Notes: generated from the sequence alone by a model not told the origin. Shown: positions 1 through 10,243, counted from the first letter of the stretch. The stretch: DNA of 64,000 bases from Flavobacteriales bacterium (GCA_021741155.1 JAIOYP010000012.1:27799-91798); one strand, 5' to 3'. Program-made: numbers and translations.

Positions 1-821
1 GTGTCGTTGGCAGCGGTGAGGTGCCACATAGCATTTGGTTGCACAATAAATCCAGCTCCAAGGTTGAGCACATTTTTCGTCCCTAAATACGTTCCCGATA
101 AGTATGGATTCGCATTGCTTTCCTGGTCAAAAAACTGCCACATTAAATAACCTTGCGCTTGAATACTTGTAGGTAACGTGCTGAAATCTGAATTCACATT
201 CAGTGGTTTTACTGGACTCACAGCATTCTGAATTGCCAAAGGTTTTGTGATAGCTAAACGGTAATCCAACTTGTTAATCTTACCCTTAAAATGAACACTT
301 AGCTTACGGAGAAACTGGTCGTTTACTCCATTGGTCACTTGTTGGTAAAGTGGCGCATCTAAGGTCATAATGGATCCTGTACTTGGAGATGCATAACGGC
401 TCAAACCGTTCCAGCCACTTAAACCTGCTCCAATAGCCAAGCCTTTCTTGTGAATGGCATATTCTGCATAGGCATCGTGAATGAAAAATCCACCAAATTG
501 CTTTGAACTCGAATTGAAATTATTCATCCCAAACTGGGTAAAAACATAAACGCGGTCTGTTACTTGCGAAAGCAAGGTCATTCGCCATCTGCGAACGCCA
601 ATGTCGAATGTGTGGTCTTGCTTATCGCCAAAAATGGTAGAACCAGGATTGTTTTCCGTGTAGCGCACCCACACTTGTCCAACCAACGAGAGTTGGACAT
701 AGTGCGTGCCTTCTTCATTGAAATTCCACTTGAGTTTACGGTCCTTTAGGAAGTTTTGTGCTTGCGCACCTCCTGAAATCAGGGCGCAAGCCAAAGTCAA
801 GAGAATGATTGCTTTTCTCAT
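1..821 (-). CDS. Outer-membrane porin-like protein (OprO/OprP-like), 3' end truncated by window edge
   Basis: Own reverse-strand translation from ATG at 821: MRKAIILLTLACALISGGAQAQNFLKDRKLKWNFNEEGTHYVQLSLVGQVWVRYTENNPGS..., signal peptide then beta-rich sequence, open to base 1. Not in ORF track because it runs off the window. Confidence 0.7.
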   Translation of the reverse strand, partial: MRKAIILLTLACALISGGAQAQNFLKDRKLKWNFNEEGTHYVQLSLVGQVWVRYTENNPGSTIFGDKQDHTFDIGVRRWRMTLLSQVTDRVYVFTQFGMNNFNSSSKQFGGFFIHDAYAEYAIHKKGLAIGAGLSGWNGLSRYASPSTGSIMTLDAPLYQQVTNGVNDQFLRKLSVHFKGKINKLDYRLAITKPLAIQNAVSPVKPLNVNSDFSTLPTSIQAQGYLMWQFFDQESNANPYLSGTYLGTKNVLNLGAGFIVQPNAMWHLTAAND

Positions 822-871
822 TTTATTGAATTTTTAGATGGTATCTGCGAATACAGATAATCAAGCTTTTA

Positions 872-2485
872 TCAGGCCAAAATCTTTTTGGTTGACAACG
901 GATGGTCAGAAAACGACTTGTGATTATCCAATCCAGTCAATTGAAATTCGCCACCTCTTTCGTTGTATTCACGTTGGAAGTGCGTTACAAAAGCCATGAA
1001 TGAATGGTCTATCAGTTTTGTTTTGCTCAAATCAACAACCACTTTTGATTGTTCTGGAAGTTCGCCCAGGACTTTCTTAAAGTTAATGAGGTTTGCGAAA
1101 ATGGCAGACTCGCTCAATGTCAATCGAATGGTGCCATCAGCCTTTGTCTCTTTCACATAATGCGCTTTAAAGAAGCTTTTTAGCGAAGCTCCATTGATTA
1201 GGTGAAAAATGATTTTCACTAGAATACCAGCTGCAATTCCAAGTAGAAGATCTTCAAGAAGCGTTACCAGAATGGTGGTAATGAAAATGGCCAATTGTTC
1301 TTTTCCAATATGGTAAGTATGAATAAATTCTTTTGGCGCAGCCAATCGGTAGCCAGCAAAGATGAGCATGGCGGCCAAGGCAGCATTCGGAATCAACTCA
1401 ATTACCGGAATAATCAAAATCATGGCCAACAAAAGGAAAATACCGTGAAAGAAGTTGGACCATTTTGTTTTAGCACCAAAGTTCACGTTAGCTCCACTAC
1501 GAACAACTTCAGAAATCATTGGAAGACCTCCCAACAAACCTGAAAGCATGTTACCTGCTCCTTGTGCTTTCAAATCGCCATTGTAATCGGAAACACGTTT
1601 GTATGGATCAAGTCCATCAATGGCTTTTACTGTAAGCAACGACTCCAAACTGCTCACGAAGTAAAACATGAAAACATATTTCCAAAAGGTCATTTCAGTT
1701 ATGTGACTAAAATCTGCATTCAACCGAACGCTACCCCAAAAATCTCCGATATGAACAAGGGAATAACTCGCCTCGGTCGTTTCAAAATGCCAGTAGATTG
1801 AAAGCGGAATTGCCATCAAAAGCACAACCATCGGTGCTGGAATTTTCTTTACAAAGTTGATTTTGAGCATCGGTAAGATGAACATGATGGCTAATGCAAT
1901 CAAGCCCACAACTGCAATATGCCAATGTGCATTAATCACAAAACGTGGAATGTCCATCAGCAACTCAACTGGACCTTCGCCTTTGTAAATACTTGGGTCA
2001 TCTCCCAAAAGGACTGGAATCTGCTTCGCAATGATGATGATGCCGATGGCGGCAAGCATTCCGTGCACTGCTGAGTGAGGAAAAAAGTCACTCAACGAGC
2101 CTACTTTCAAGAATCCACTGATGATTTGAATAGCAGCCATCACTACAATAATTCCGCATACAACTGGCCAACCTGATTCGGTTCCTCCAAATTCGATAAT
2201 GGCGGCTGAACACACGGTAATAAGACCCGCTGCAGGTCCTTTGATGGTTAGTTTCCCTACGTTAAAAAAGCTGGTAAAAATTCCTCCAACCATTGCCGTA
2301 AGTACACCCATAGCAGGCGGAAATCCGCTTGCTTTAGCTATTCCTAAACTAAGCGGAAGCGCCAATAAGAATACCATAAATCCGGAAAGCATGTCGTTTG
2401 ACCAGTTTTCCTTTAGTCCTTGAAGACCGTTTGCTGGAACTGCTATTTGAGCAGCGCCTTTTGTTTTATTTTCTTGAGTTTTCAT
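872..2485 (-). CDS. SulP family anion (probable bicarbonate/sulfate) permease with C-terminal STAS domain
   Basis: 537 aa; multi-TM SulP motifs (LALPLSLGIAKASGFPPAMGVLTAMVGG, GPAAGLITV), C-terminal STAS-like VVVDLSKTKLIDHSFMAFV. Confidence 0.9.
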   Translation of the reverse strand: MKTQENKTKGAAQIAVPANGLQGLKENWSNDMLSGFMVFLLALPLSLGIAKASGFPPAMGVLTAMVGGIFTSFFNVGKLTIKGPAAGLITVCSAAIIEFGGTESGWPVVCGIIVVMAAIQIISGFLKVGSLSDFFPHSAVHGMLAAIGIIIIAKQIPVLLGDDPSIYKGEGPVELLMDIPRFVINAHWHIAVVGLIALAIMFILPMLKINFVKKIPAPMVVLLMAIPLSIYWHFETTEASYSLVHIGDFWGSVRLNADFSHITEMTFWKYVFMFYFVSSLESLLTVKAIDGLDPYKRVSDYNGDLKAQGAGNMLSGLLGGLPMISEVVRSGANVNFGAKTKWSNFFHGIFLLLAMILIIPVIELIPNAALAAMLIFAGYRLAAPKEFIHTYHIGKEQLAIFITTILVTLLEDLLLGIAAGILVKIIFHLINGASLKSFFKAHYVKETKADGTIRLTLSESAIFANLINFKKVLGELPEQSKVVVDLSKTKLIDHSFMAFVTHFQREYNERGGEFQLTGLDNHKSFSDHPLSTKKILA

Positions 2486-2537
2486 TGTGTCTATTTATTT
2501 GGGCAGTGCCCGATTATAAGATGGTTAATGTGTTTTT

Positions 2538-4406
2538 TTAAGATGAACGGTGAGCGGTTTCGTGATACGTTTTGCTATGTGGACCAAGGAATACACGCGC
2601 ATAAATTCGGATAACGGCCAATCCATCAACGATGAATGTGAGAGACACCAATCCAGCGAGAATTACCTGATTCTCATGTATATGCGTAAAAATGAGGTCT
2701 TCTCCGATGAATGTTGGAGAGATTGGGAATCCAGCCAATCCAAGACAAGCGAGTAAGAAAACCATCGCAATGCGCGGGTGCTCAAACACGTGTCCGTGAA
2801 AGCGAGTTAGGTCAACATGCTTCTCAAATTTCTTCAGCCGAAGAATACTGGCATAACCAATTATCCCAGCACCGATGATTCCACTCAAATAGAGCATCAC
2901 ATCGGTAAAATTGAATCGTTCGTTAAACGAAATGGCGAGTGCAATCCAACAATGGCTCATGATGATGAGAACCCAACTTACCCGAACACTTTTACGATCT
3001 GTGAAAGCCTTCAGCATCATGCTCAATGCGATGATGGCAAACATTGCTGGCAAATAGCTGAGAATTCCTGATGGAACGTAACTCTTGTTGAAGACGAGAA
3101 ACGCACCTATCAACAGAACTGGAAGCAGGAATGCAAGAACACGGTTCACGGTTAGAAAACTGAGGCTTCGTCCCATGGCTTTCATCGGATTCCACAACCT
3201 TCGGTACAACATCGATTCCAAGTTCCATTCCTTCAGACTCAACATATAAATGGTGTATTCAATTCGTTTTGGAATTGAATCTTCCACCGATTGTTTTCGA
3301 GGGGTGAAATGATAGAATTGCTCGCGAATGAGGTACGTAACAACCGATGGTGATACCAACAATTGGTACGTTCTTAAGAAAGCGTTTCCTGCAAAATGGA
3401 ACAAAGCCAACCATCGAAGACCCAAGGCTAATTCAATAAAAATGAGCCCAATCTGTGCGATAGATGCATAAGCAATCTGCGCTTTTATTGATGATTGAAC
3501 CCTTGCCGTTGGAGCTGCCATGGCACTGGTAATGAGACCAACCAAACCAATGATTATTCTCACGGAAATTTGGCTTTCCCAAAACTCAAACGTTCTGAGC
3601 ATGAGAAAAACACCCATATGCACCGAAAGCGAGCCATAGAAAATGGCACTGGATGGCGTTGGACCTTCCATGGCTCTTGGCAACCAAGGCGAAAACGGAA
3701 ACAATGCCGATTTGGCCATGGCCGAAACCAAAATCATCAACGAAATGAAAATGCCGATGAGTGTTTGCTGTTCAATCAGTGGATGTTCGAGCAATTCCTG
3801 ACTCAGCTTGCAGAACGTGACATTCTCGTGCCATAGATGATGGCTCATCCACATGGCTAGAATAAGTCCAACGTCTCCAATTCGGTAGATGGAGAACACT
3901 TTTACGGCATTCTTAACCGGCAGATAACGCTCGCGGTAGAACGCAATCAACAAAAAGCTCGAAATACCTAGAATCTCCCAGCCAATGAAAAGCGTTTCGA
4001 GATTTCCTGAAAAAATCGCGATGCAATAACCCAGAAAAAAGAAAAGAATTGTGTTGAAGAAGCGCTTGTACCCTTTCTCTCTATGCAGATAATATCGGCT
4101 GTAAATAGTGATGAGAAACGTAAGAAGTGTACCTACCAAAAGGTAAACTGCTGTAACTCCATCGAAATAAAAATCGATGAAGAATTCGTAGTGTGCGGTT
4201 CGAAAAATGACCATCTCCTTTACGTTGATGACATCTGCTCCTTGAAACAACCAAAACACAACGAATGCTATCGAAATGGCCAGCTGCGTACCAACCGCTC
4301 CAAAAGTGAGGAACGATAACGCGTCTTCCTTTTTTGCCGGAATCAAGAGGCTTAACAAGAAAGCCGCTGCCGGAATAATGATGAATATTGGAATGATAAA
4401 GTGCAT
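2538..4406 (-). CDS. dabB: DabB-like NADH-quinone oxidoreductase subunit L/ND5-type membrane protein
   Basis: 622 aa polytopic ND5-like protein (FIGWEILGISSFLLIAFYRERYLPVKNAVKVFSIYRIGD, SPWLPRAMEGPTPSSAIFYGSLSVHMGVFLMLR), 8 nt downstream of dabA. Confidence 0.9.
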   Translation of the reverse strand: MHFIIPIFIIIPAAAFLLSLLIPAKKEDALSFLTFGAVGTQLAISIAFVVFWLFQGADVINVKEMVIFRTAHYEFFIDFYFDGVTAVYLLVGTLLTFLITIYSRYYLHREKGYKRFFNTILFFFLGYCIAIFSGNLETLFIGWEILGISSFLLIAFYRERYLPVKNAVKVFSIYRIGDVGLILAMWMSHHLWHENVTFCKLSQELLEHPLIEQQTLIGIFISLMILVSAMAKSALFPFSPWLPRAMEGPTPSSAIFYGSLSVHMGVFLMLRTFEFWESQISVRIIIGLVGLITSAMAAPTARVQSSIKAQIAYASIAQIGLIFIELALGLRWLALFHFAGNAFLRTYQLLVSPSVVTYLIREQFYHFTPRKQSVEDSIPKRIEYTIYMLSLKEWNLESMLYRRLWNPMKAMGRSLSFLTVNRVLAFLLPVLLIGAFLVFNKSYVPSGILSYLPAMFAIIALSMMLKAFTDRKSVRVSWVLIIMSHCWIALAISFNERFNFTDVMLYLSGIIGAGIIGYASILRLKKFEKHVDLTRFHGHVFEHPRIAMVFLLACLGLAGFPISPTFIGEDLIFTHIHENQVILAGLVSLTFIVDGLAVIRIYARVFLGPHSKTYHETAHRSS

Positions 4407-4414
4407 GGCCTGAA

Positions 4415-6907
4415 TTAGTTAAGGATCATAACTGGAATGTTCTCCTGAGTCGATTCGAACAACGACATCATATCTGGCATGGCTGGTATGTGCTTGCGCA
4501 GAGGATTGTACTGAACCAAATTTCCATCAGCAAAAACCATTTGCTCTCTTGTATCAGGATTGATGACAGCCAGTTTTACCCACTCGTTCTCAAACCATTG
4601 GTATGTTGCAGGATTGGCTTTGATGGTTTTCAAAACCACGTCAGGAAACTGTTCTACAATCACCATCAATCGAATTGGATCATGCACCTCGATCATCTGG
4701 CTTGGTAAACCGGGCCTTAAATCGCCTTCGATTCCGTTCGCCACGCCAATCAATCCCATCACGTTGTGCGGCAGTTTAGTGCCAGCTCCCAACTTGTGAT
4801 TATCAACTCTTGAAAAGAAATATTCGAGGTTGATACCACCGCAAACGGGTGCCGCAGCATTGAGAATTCCTGTGAGAAACTTTCCATCTAAATCGATTTT
4901 AGGATCGTAGGAATTGAGAAACGCCCGCCTATCTAGAAAAACCTTATCCGTCAGAGCCCGCGTTCCCACAATGCAAAGTGTATTGGTTGCATGGTTCAAT
5001 TCTGGACGAGGTTCAAACAGCGAAACAGTTCTATTCTTCACTTTAGAATGAACCTTTTTTGACGAACTCTTGGTTTGCGTAAGTTCAAACCTCCTGCTTC
5101 GTTCCTTGGCATTGTCATCCAATGCACGTTCAAAAACGCGAAGATTTTTTTGATGAAGCGTTTGATTTTCTTCAGACAGCAAATTCATGTCGTAGAATTT
5201 CATCTCATCTCTAGAAGTATCGTGAAGTCCGCCAAGAAATTGAGTTGTAGAAGGAATACGAATACCTCTATCCCAAAGCAACTGACGAACTTTTGCGTGG
5301 TTTGCCATGGTTGCAAATGCGCGTGCATTGACTGAACCAGGACGTCCGGAACAAGCACCACAATCGTAACCTGCATAATGCGTGTTATTCACACTACTGC
5401 TTCCGTGGCCAATCAAGTAAACAACAGGCGCAAAAGCGTCTATCAGTCCAATGCTATTGAGTACACCTTGAACACGATCAGTCATTTCGATTAGAGTGAA
5501 ACCGACCTGCAATCCATCTTCCATCGTACCATCCGTATTTTCTACCGTGAGGCGTGAATCAGAGTGCATGTGTTTGAAAGACAACGCAGTGGCAGCACCT
5601 ACCGATGGTCGGAAAATGTTAATCATCAGTTTGATAGCAGACCAAAAACCGATAGTTTGAGAAAACAACCAACCACTCAAAAGTCCATTCGTGTTCTTGG
5701 CGAAATGAACTTCTCTGAGGTGTCCGTTACCAGAATCTACCTCTTTAATCATGTGCTTCGGGCTCAAAGGAGCTGGGCACACTTTTGTATAAAACTTGCC
5801 TTGATGAGGCTTGTAATACGTGTCAATTCCGAAATGCCCAGGCGTACCGTACGTAAGACAGTCTGGCGCAAATCTTTCAATATGTCTTCTAACTCCACAC
5901 TCACGATCATCAAGGCAAAACAGTGCCTGAAAGGAAGTGGCCTTATGAGGTTTTGTGTGATGTCTGGCCTGATCAATTCCTGCCAAAACTTCATCATAAT
6001 AAGTCCACTCGTAGGCTTCTTGCCAAAGTTGCTTCACTTCGTTCAGTTCGCTTACTGGAACCGGAGCGAACAAATCATCAAGTGGAGATTCTACTTTCCC
6101 TCCAACAGGCATCCAAATACTGCCGAATTGACTATCCAGCGCATCAATCTCCAATATCAATTCGAATACAATCAAATCGTGCAGGCTGATAAGGCGCTGA
6201 TCCAGCAACGTTTGCGGTTGATCTTCTACAACGCTGACGAGACCGCTCCAACCGGGATGAGCAAATTGCTGATCGAACAGATAATGCTCATAGAGTGATT
6301 CATCTCCAACAAGCAGATGAAGAAGGTCGTTCATCGTAGTTGATGGATCTAACAGCAACTTTCTGGCTCTGTCAGTTCTAAACATGCTCGTCATGGATTT
6401 CTGCTCCATTTCGCGCAGCGAATCAAGAAGCGTCATGTTCCAAATAGGAAAATGCCAAATGGATACTCCTTGATCGAGATAACTGTTGAGTATTCGGAAC
6501 AGATTGGGATGAACCAATGTGTCGAGGTCGATATGATACTCCGTTTTCCAAAGATGCCGCAGTACTCCAATTCTTTTATGAATGGAATAATCGTAGGTTT
6601 TGGAAATCATTTTCGATTTCCACTCATTCAATTGCTCCTTCCCTATTCGTTCAGTTATGACGCGACCGAGAATTTCAGCACTGATGGCACCTTTGTCAAA
6701 AAGGTCGCGGTATTCAGTTAGCGATAAAGACGTTTTGAAACCAAAAATGGCCGATGCTGTTCTTAGCGCATCATGGAAACGCATATCCTGAAAGGCATGA
6801 AGCGTATTGTGATGGATGAAATCCTTGAGCGCAGCTTGTGCAGGCAAGTAATGCTTCATTTTATGGAGCACTTCGTGTTCATCAAACACGTTTGAATTAT
6901 TTTTCAT
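4415..6907 (-). CDS. dabA: DabA-like inorganic carbon accumulation protein (UPF0753/DUF2309)
   Basis: ORF 4415..6991; the likely start is the internal ATG at 6907 (MKNNSNVFDEHEVLHKMKHYLPAQAALKDFIHHNTLHAFQ). Motifs FCLDDRECGVRRHIE and IGHGSSSVNNTHYAGYDCGACSG carry the C-x-D and H...C residues, with the H-to-C spacing of 15 expected for DabA. Confidence 0.93.
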   Translation of the reverse strand: MKNNSNVFDEHEVLHKMKHYLPAQAALKDFIHHNTLHAFQDMRFHDALRTASAIFGFKTSLSLTEYRDLFDKGAISAEILGRVITERIGKEQLNEWKSKMISKTYDYSIHKRIGVLRHLWKTEYHIDLDTLVHPNLFRILNSYLDQGVSIWHFPIWNMTLLDSLREMEQKSMTSMFRTDRARKLLLDPSTTMNDLLHLLVGDESLYEHYLFDQQFAHPGWSGLVSVVEDQPQTLLDQRLISLHDLIVFELILEIDALDSQFGSIWMPVGGKVESPLDDLFAPVPVSELNEVKQLWQEAYEWTYYDEVLAGIDQARHHTKPHKATSFQALFCLDDRECGVRRHIERFAPDCLTYGTPGHFGIDTYYKPHQGKFYTKVCPAPLSPKHMIKEVDSGNGHLREVHFAKNTNGLLSGWLFSQTIGFWSAIKLMINIFRPSVGAATALSFKHMHSDSRLTVENTDGTMEDGLQVGFTLIEMTDRVQGVLNSIGLIDAFAPVVYLIGHGSSSVNNTHYAGYDCGACSGRPGSVNARAFATMANHAKVRQLLWDRGIRIPSTTQFLGGLHDTSRDEMKFYDMNLLSEENQTLHQKNLRVFERALDDNAKERSRRFELTQTKSSSKKVHSKVKNRTVSLFEPRPELNHATNTLCIVGTRALTDKVFLDRRAFLNSYDPKIDLDGKFLTGILNAAAPVCGGINLEYFFSRVDNHKLGAGTKLPHNVMGLIGVANGIEGDLRPGLPSQMIEVHDPIRLMVIVEQFPDVVLKTIKANPATYQWFENEWVKLAVINPDTREQMVFADGNLVQYNPLRKHIPAMPDMMSLFESTQENIPVMILN

Positions 6908-7032
6908 TATGTGATTTTTGATTCCGCAAGGCGGAAATCGGTTCAATAAAAAAGTTTGAACAGTGCGCGAGTGACCATGCCAAATAGGCACAGTGGCACT
7001 GGGATGAGATTCATCCCATAAAGACTATTAAA

Positions 7033-7395
7033 TCAAATATTAAAGACGCACTTGCCCAAATAGATGGGCACATGCAAGGCGTTCGGGAAAAACGCACGGG
7101 AACCTGCAGAGCAAAGTTCCGAATTGTCGGAACTAGCAAAAAGGTTCTTGAATAAATCTAAATGAATGGCTACGAAAAGGAAGCCTTGAGGGTCAAACAC
7201 GCGTAATCTAGAGCCGAGCTCTTGAAAATCTTTAACTTCGTTAACCTCACAATACGAACTGGATTCCTTCTTAGGAAGATGCACAGCGTCTTGCACCAAG
7301 TTGAAGATGAACACGCTCAGAAAGAGAAAAATGAACAGCTGAATGGTTTCGCGTCTCACGGTGTAATCTGTAAATCGCGGCCAAAAGTATTGCAA
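7033..7395 (-). CDS. Hypothetical single-TM small protein
   Basis: 120 aa; N-terminal hydrophobic helix (ETIQLFIFLFLSVFIFNLVQDAVH); fills the gap between the carbonic anhydrase terminator and dabA. Confidence 0.5.
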   Translation of the reverse strand: MQYFWPRFTDYTVRRETIQLFIFLFLSVFIFNLVQDAVHLPKKESSSYCEVNEVKDFQELGSRLRVFDPQGFLFVAIHLDLFKNLFASSDNSELCSAGSRAFFPNALHVPIYLGKCVFNI

Positions 7396-7477
7396 TCTTT
7401 AATGTTCCAAACATCTTTAACACAACCTTAACATAGGCTCAATGAAAATGGTTGGTAAATGCTTCATTCGTAAACAA

Positions 7478-7505
7478 AAAAGGGTGAACCGAAGTCCACC
7501 CTTTT
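7478..7505 (-). terminator. Probable intrinsic terminator of the carbonic anhydrase unit
   Basis: aaaagggtg...caccctttt inverted repeat just downstream of the stop at 7522. Confidence 0.7.
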
Positions 7506-7521
7506 CTTTCTCTTTTCAATC

Positions 7522-8160
7522 TCAGAATTTGAGTTGATATACAGCCTCAAGGTCTTTGTCGCACTTAAAGTTCACATCCAAATCCTTTACAACTCCAGAT
7601 CCAACGCCATAAACCCAGCCATGAATATGTAGTTCTTGGCCTTTGTTCCATGCCCCTTGAACGATGGAGGTTTTGGCAAGATCCAAAACCTGCTCTTTCA
7701 CGTTTAATTCAACAAAACGCTCAAAACGCTCGTTTTCATCACTAATTGCATCCAATTCCTTGTGATGAAAACGATAAACATCTTTGATGTGTCTAACCCA
7801 GTTGTCTATCAAGCCAAACGAGCTATTGCTCATGGCGGCCTTTACACCACCACAACCGTAATGACCACAAACGATAACGTGCTTTACTTTAAGCACATTC
7901 ACAGCATAATCGAGCACGCTCAGCATGCTCATGTCTGTGTGAAGCACCATATTGGCAATGTTTCGGTGAACGAAAACCTCTCCTGGTTGAGCTCCAATTA
8001 TTTCATTAGCTGGTACCCGACTATCGGCACAACCAATCCATAGCAGAGGTGGTTGTTGTCCATTAGCCAGTTTTGAGAAATACTCGGAGTCTTCGCCTAG
8101 TTTGCGTTCAACCCAGGCCTTATTATTATCTATGAGTTTATTATAAAATGCGTGTTCCAT
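7522..8160 (-). CDS. can: Beta-class carbonic anhydrase
   Basis: 212 aa; WIGCADSRVPANEI and VIVCGHYGCGGVKAAM zinc-site motifs. Confidence 0.96.
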   Translation of the reverse strand: MEHAFYNKLIDNNKAWVERKLGEDSEYFSKLANGQQPPLLWIGCADSRVPANEIIGAQPGEVFVHRNIANMVLHTDMSMLSVLDYAVNVLKVKHVIVCGHYGCGGVKAAMSNSSFGLIDNWVRHIKDVYRFHHKELDAISDENERFERFVELNVKEQVLDLAKTSIVQGAWNKGQELHIHGWVYGVGSGVVKDLDVNFKCDKDLEAVYQLKF

Positions 8161-8211
8161 GATTTTTCTGTTATTAAAAGTAAATGTTGTTGCTTGTATT
8201 AGTAATTTGAA

Positions 8212-9765
8212 CTAAACGAAAATTGGCTTTGGACTATTCCCATCTACCGCTGCAGGCCTGTATTCAATTGAATCTAGCTGATGCTTTTCACTTGCCATAA
8301 AATCCTTAATAATTTCTTCCACATCGGGATCAATGAAGGTGCAATTTGATGCATCAATGATAATTGCTCTGCCTTCTTCAATCTCATTCAGCAACTGAAG
8401 AATCGAAGCCTTATTCAGAAACGTAACATGCTCAGAAAGAGTAATGGTAAGTTTTCCATTATCTTCTTTTTGATGCAAGAAATACGAACTCTTGAAGTTT
8501 TCCATCAGGATAAAGAAAATCCCAACGGCCAAACCGAGTGAAATTCCAATAAGGAGATCCGTGAATACAATTCCAATCACCGTAACGATGAAGGGAATAA
8601 ATTGAATTTTTCCTGATTTGAACATTTCTATAAATAATGCTGGCTTTGCCAACTTATATCCAACCAACAATAAAATAGCTGCCAAACTGGCCAACGGAAT
8701 CATATTGAGAATATTTGGAACAAGCATAGCCGAGAACAAAATCAATAAGCCGTGGAAAATAGCAGACACCTTAGTGACTCCTCCGGATTGGATATTGGCA
8801 GAACTGCGTACGATTACTTGAGTAACAGGCAATCCTCCTATCAACCCTGAAACCGCATTTCCAATACCTTGACTAATCAACTCCCGATTGGTTGGTGTGA
8901 CACGTTTTTTCGGATCTAACTTATCGGTAGCCTCCACACAAAGCAATGTTTCTAAACTTGCAACTACTGCCATGGTAAACGCAACCGTCCAAACCTTCGT
9001 GTTTGTGATGGCTCCGAATTCTGGAAGTGTGAACTGTCCAAAAAATTCCATGATTCCGTTGGAAACAGGTAAATTGACCAAGTGCTCGCCAGCAATCATA
9101 AATTCCGAAGAATTGGCGAAGGCAAAGTTTAGTCCAATACCTGCAGCAACAGCCACAATTGGTCCTTGCACAATCTGAAATATTCGAATTTTCTTCATGA
9201 ACTTTTGTTCCCAAAGAATAAGAATGGCTAAGGATATGGCTGCAACCACCATAGCTCCAGAACTCACATAATTCAACATATGCGGCAATTCGGTAAACGT
9301 GTTGAACCCGTCTTTCTGAAAGAAGTCCATGTCTCCCTCATAATCCTTATCATACCCAAAAGCGTGCGGTATTTGTTTTAAGAAAATGATGATGCCAATG
9401 CCTGCCAACATTCCCTTTATTACCGATGAAGGAAAGTAATAACCGATGATTCCTGCCTTAAAAAGGCCTAAAACAATTTGAAAGATACCGGCCAGTACCA
9501 CGGCCATCAGGAAAACCTCAAAGGTGCCTAAATCCTGAATAGCTGTAAGCACGATTACGGCCAGACCAGCAGCTGGACCGCTAACACCTAATTGAGAACC
9601 GCTTATACTTCCAACAATTATTCCGCCTACTATGCCTGCAATGACGCCCGAAAACAACGGTGCGCCAGAGGCGAGGGCGATTCCTAAACATAAAGGAACT
9701 GCCACAAAGAAAACCACGATACCTGCGGGGATATCGGAGCTAAGATGCTTAATGTATTTATTCAC
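8212..9765 (-). CDS. SulP family anion permease with STAS domain (second copy)
   Basis: 517 aa; AVPLCLGIALASGAPLFSGVIAGIVGGIIVGSISGSQLGVSGPAAGLAVIV; C-terminal STAS-like AIIIDASNCTFIDPDVEEII. Confidence 0.9.
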   Translation of the reverse strand: MNKYIKHLSSDIPAGIVVFFVAVPLCLGIALASGAPLFSGVIAGIVGGIIVGSISGSQLGVSGPAAGLAVIVLTAIQDLGTFEVFLMAVVLAGIFQIVLGLFKAGIIGYYFPSSVIKGMLAGIGIIIFLKQIPHAFGYDKDYEGDMDFFQKDGFNTFTELPHMLNYVSSGAMVVAAISLAILILWEQKFMKKIRIFQIVQGPIVAVAAGIGLNFAFANSSEFMIAGEHLVNLPVSNGIMEFFGQFTLPEFGAITNTKVWTVAFTMAVVASLETLLCVEATDKLDPKKRVTPTNRELISQGIGNAVSGLIGGLPVTQVIVRSSANIQSGGVTKVSAIFHGLLILFSAMLVPNILNMIPLASLAAILLLVGYKLAKPALFIEMFKSGKIQFIPFIVTVIGIVFTDLLIGISLGLAVGIFFILMENFKSSYFLHQKEDNGKLTITLSEHVTFLNKASILQLLNEIEEGRAIIIDASNCTFIDPDVEEIIKDFMASEKHQLDSIEYRPAAVDGNSPKPIFV

Positions 9766-9862
9766 GTAAATCCAGTTTTATCCATGGTAGAACCATGGAG
9801 TTAGTTATAAAAATAATGTAAAACCGACCTAATAGGTCAAATGCTTCCGAATGTACTGGATA

Positions 9863-10177
9863 TTATGCTTCGGGAGGCGGTGAACTAACTTCGCCTAAAA
9901 TGGAAATGTACGGGTTAGCCGCACGATACGTATTCTGATATACCAGAACTTCAACCTGAATATCAAATTGATTAGACTCCGCCCACATCACTTCTTTTAC
10001 AACTTCTTCTGTTTCGGCATCTTCATTTTCTTCTTCTGCCATTACATTGGTAAGAAGATTGAACCAAGAGCTCTCATCGGCCTGATAACCCGCTACAGTT
10101 ACTTGCACCGTTGCAAGGAATATACTGGCGATAAATAGCCAGCTGAAAATCCTGATATGTGTTTGTAACGTGAGCAT
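9863..10177 (-). CDS. Hypothetical secreted/membrane-anchored protein
   Basis: 104 aa with N-terminal hydrophobic segment and acidic middle; no family recognised. Confidence 0.5.
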   Translation of the reverse strand: MLTLQTHIRIFSWLFIASIFLATVQVTVAGYQADESSWFNLLTNVMAEEENEDAETEEVVKEVMWAESNQFDIQVEVLVYQNTYRAANPYISILGEVSSPPPEA

Positions 10178-10243
10178 GCGGCAAAACTAAGGTTCGCAGC
10201 CCACTTAACACATTAAAATACGATAAAGTTCAGTTTACCTTTT

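Noticed and set aside
5564-6298. 244-aa plus-strand ORF antisense to dabA
   Set aside because: Lies wholly opposite a well-supported conserved CDS; composition resembles a complementary-strand reading, no recognisable domain.
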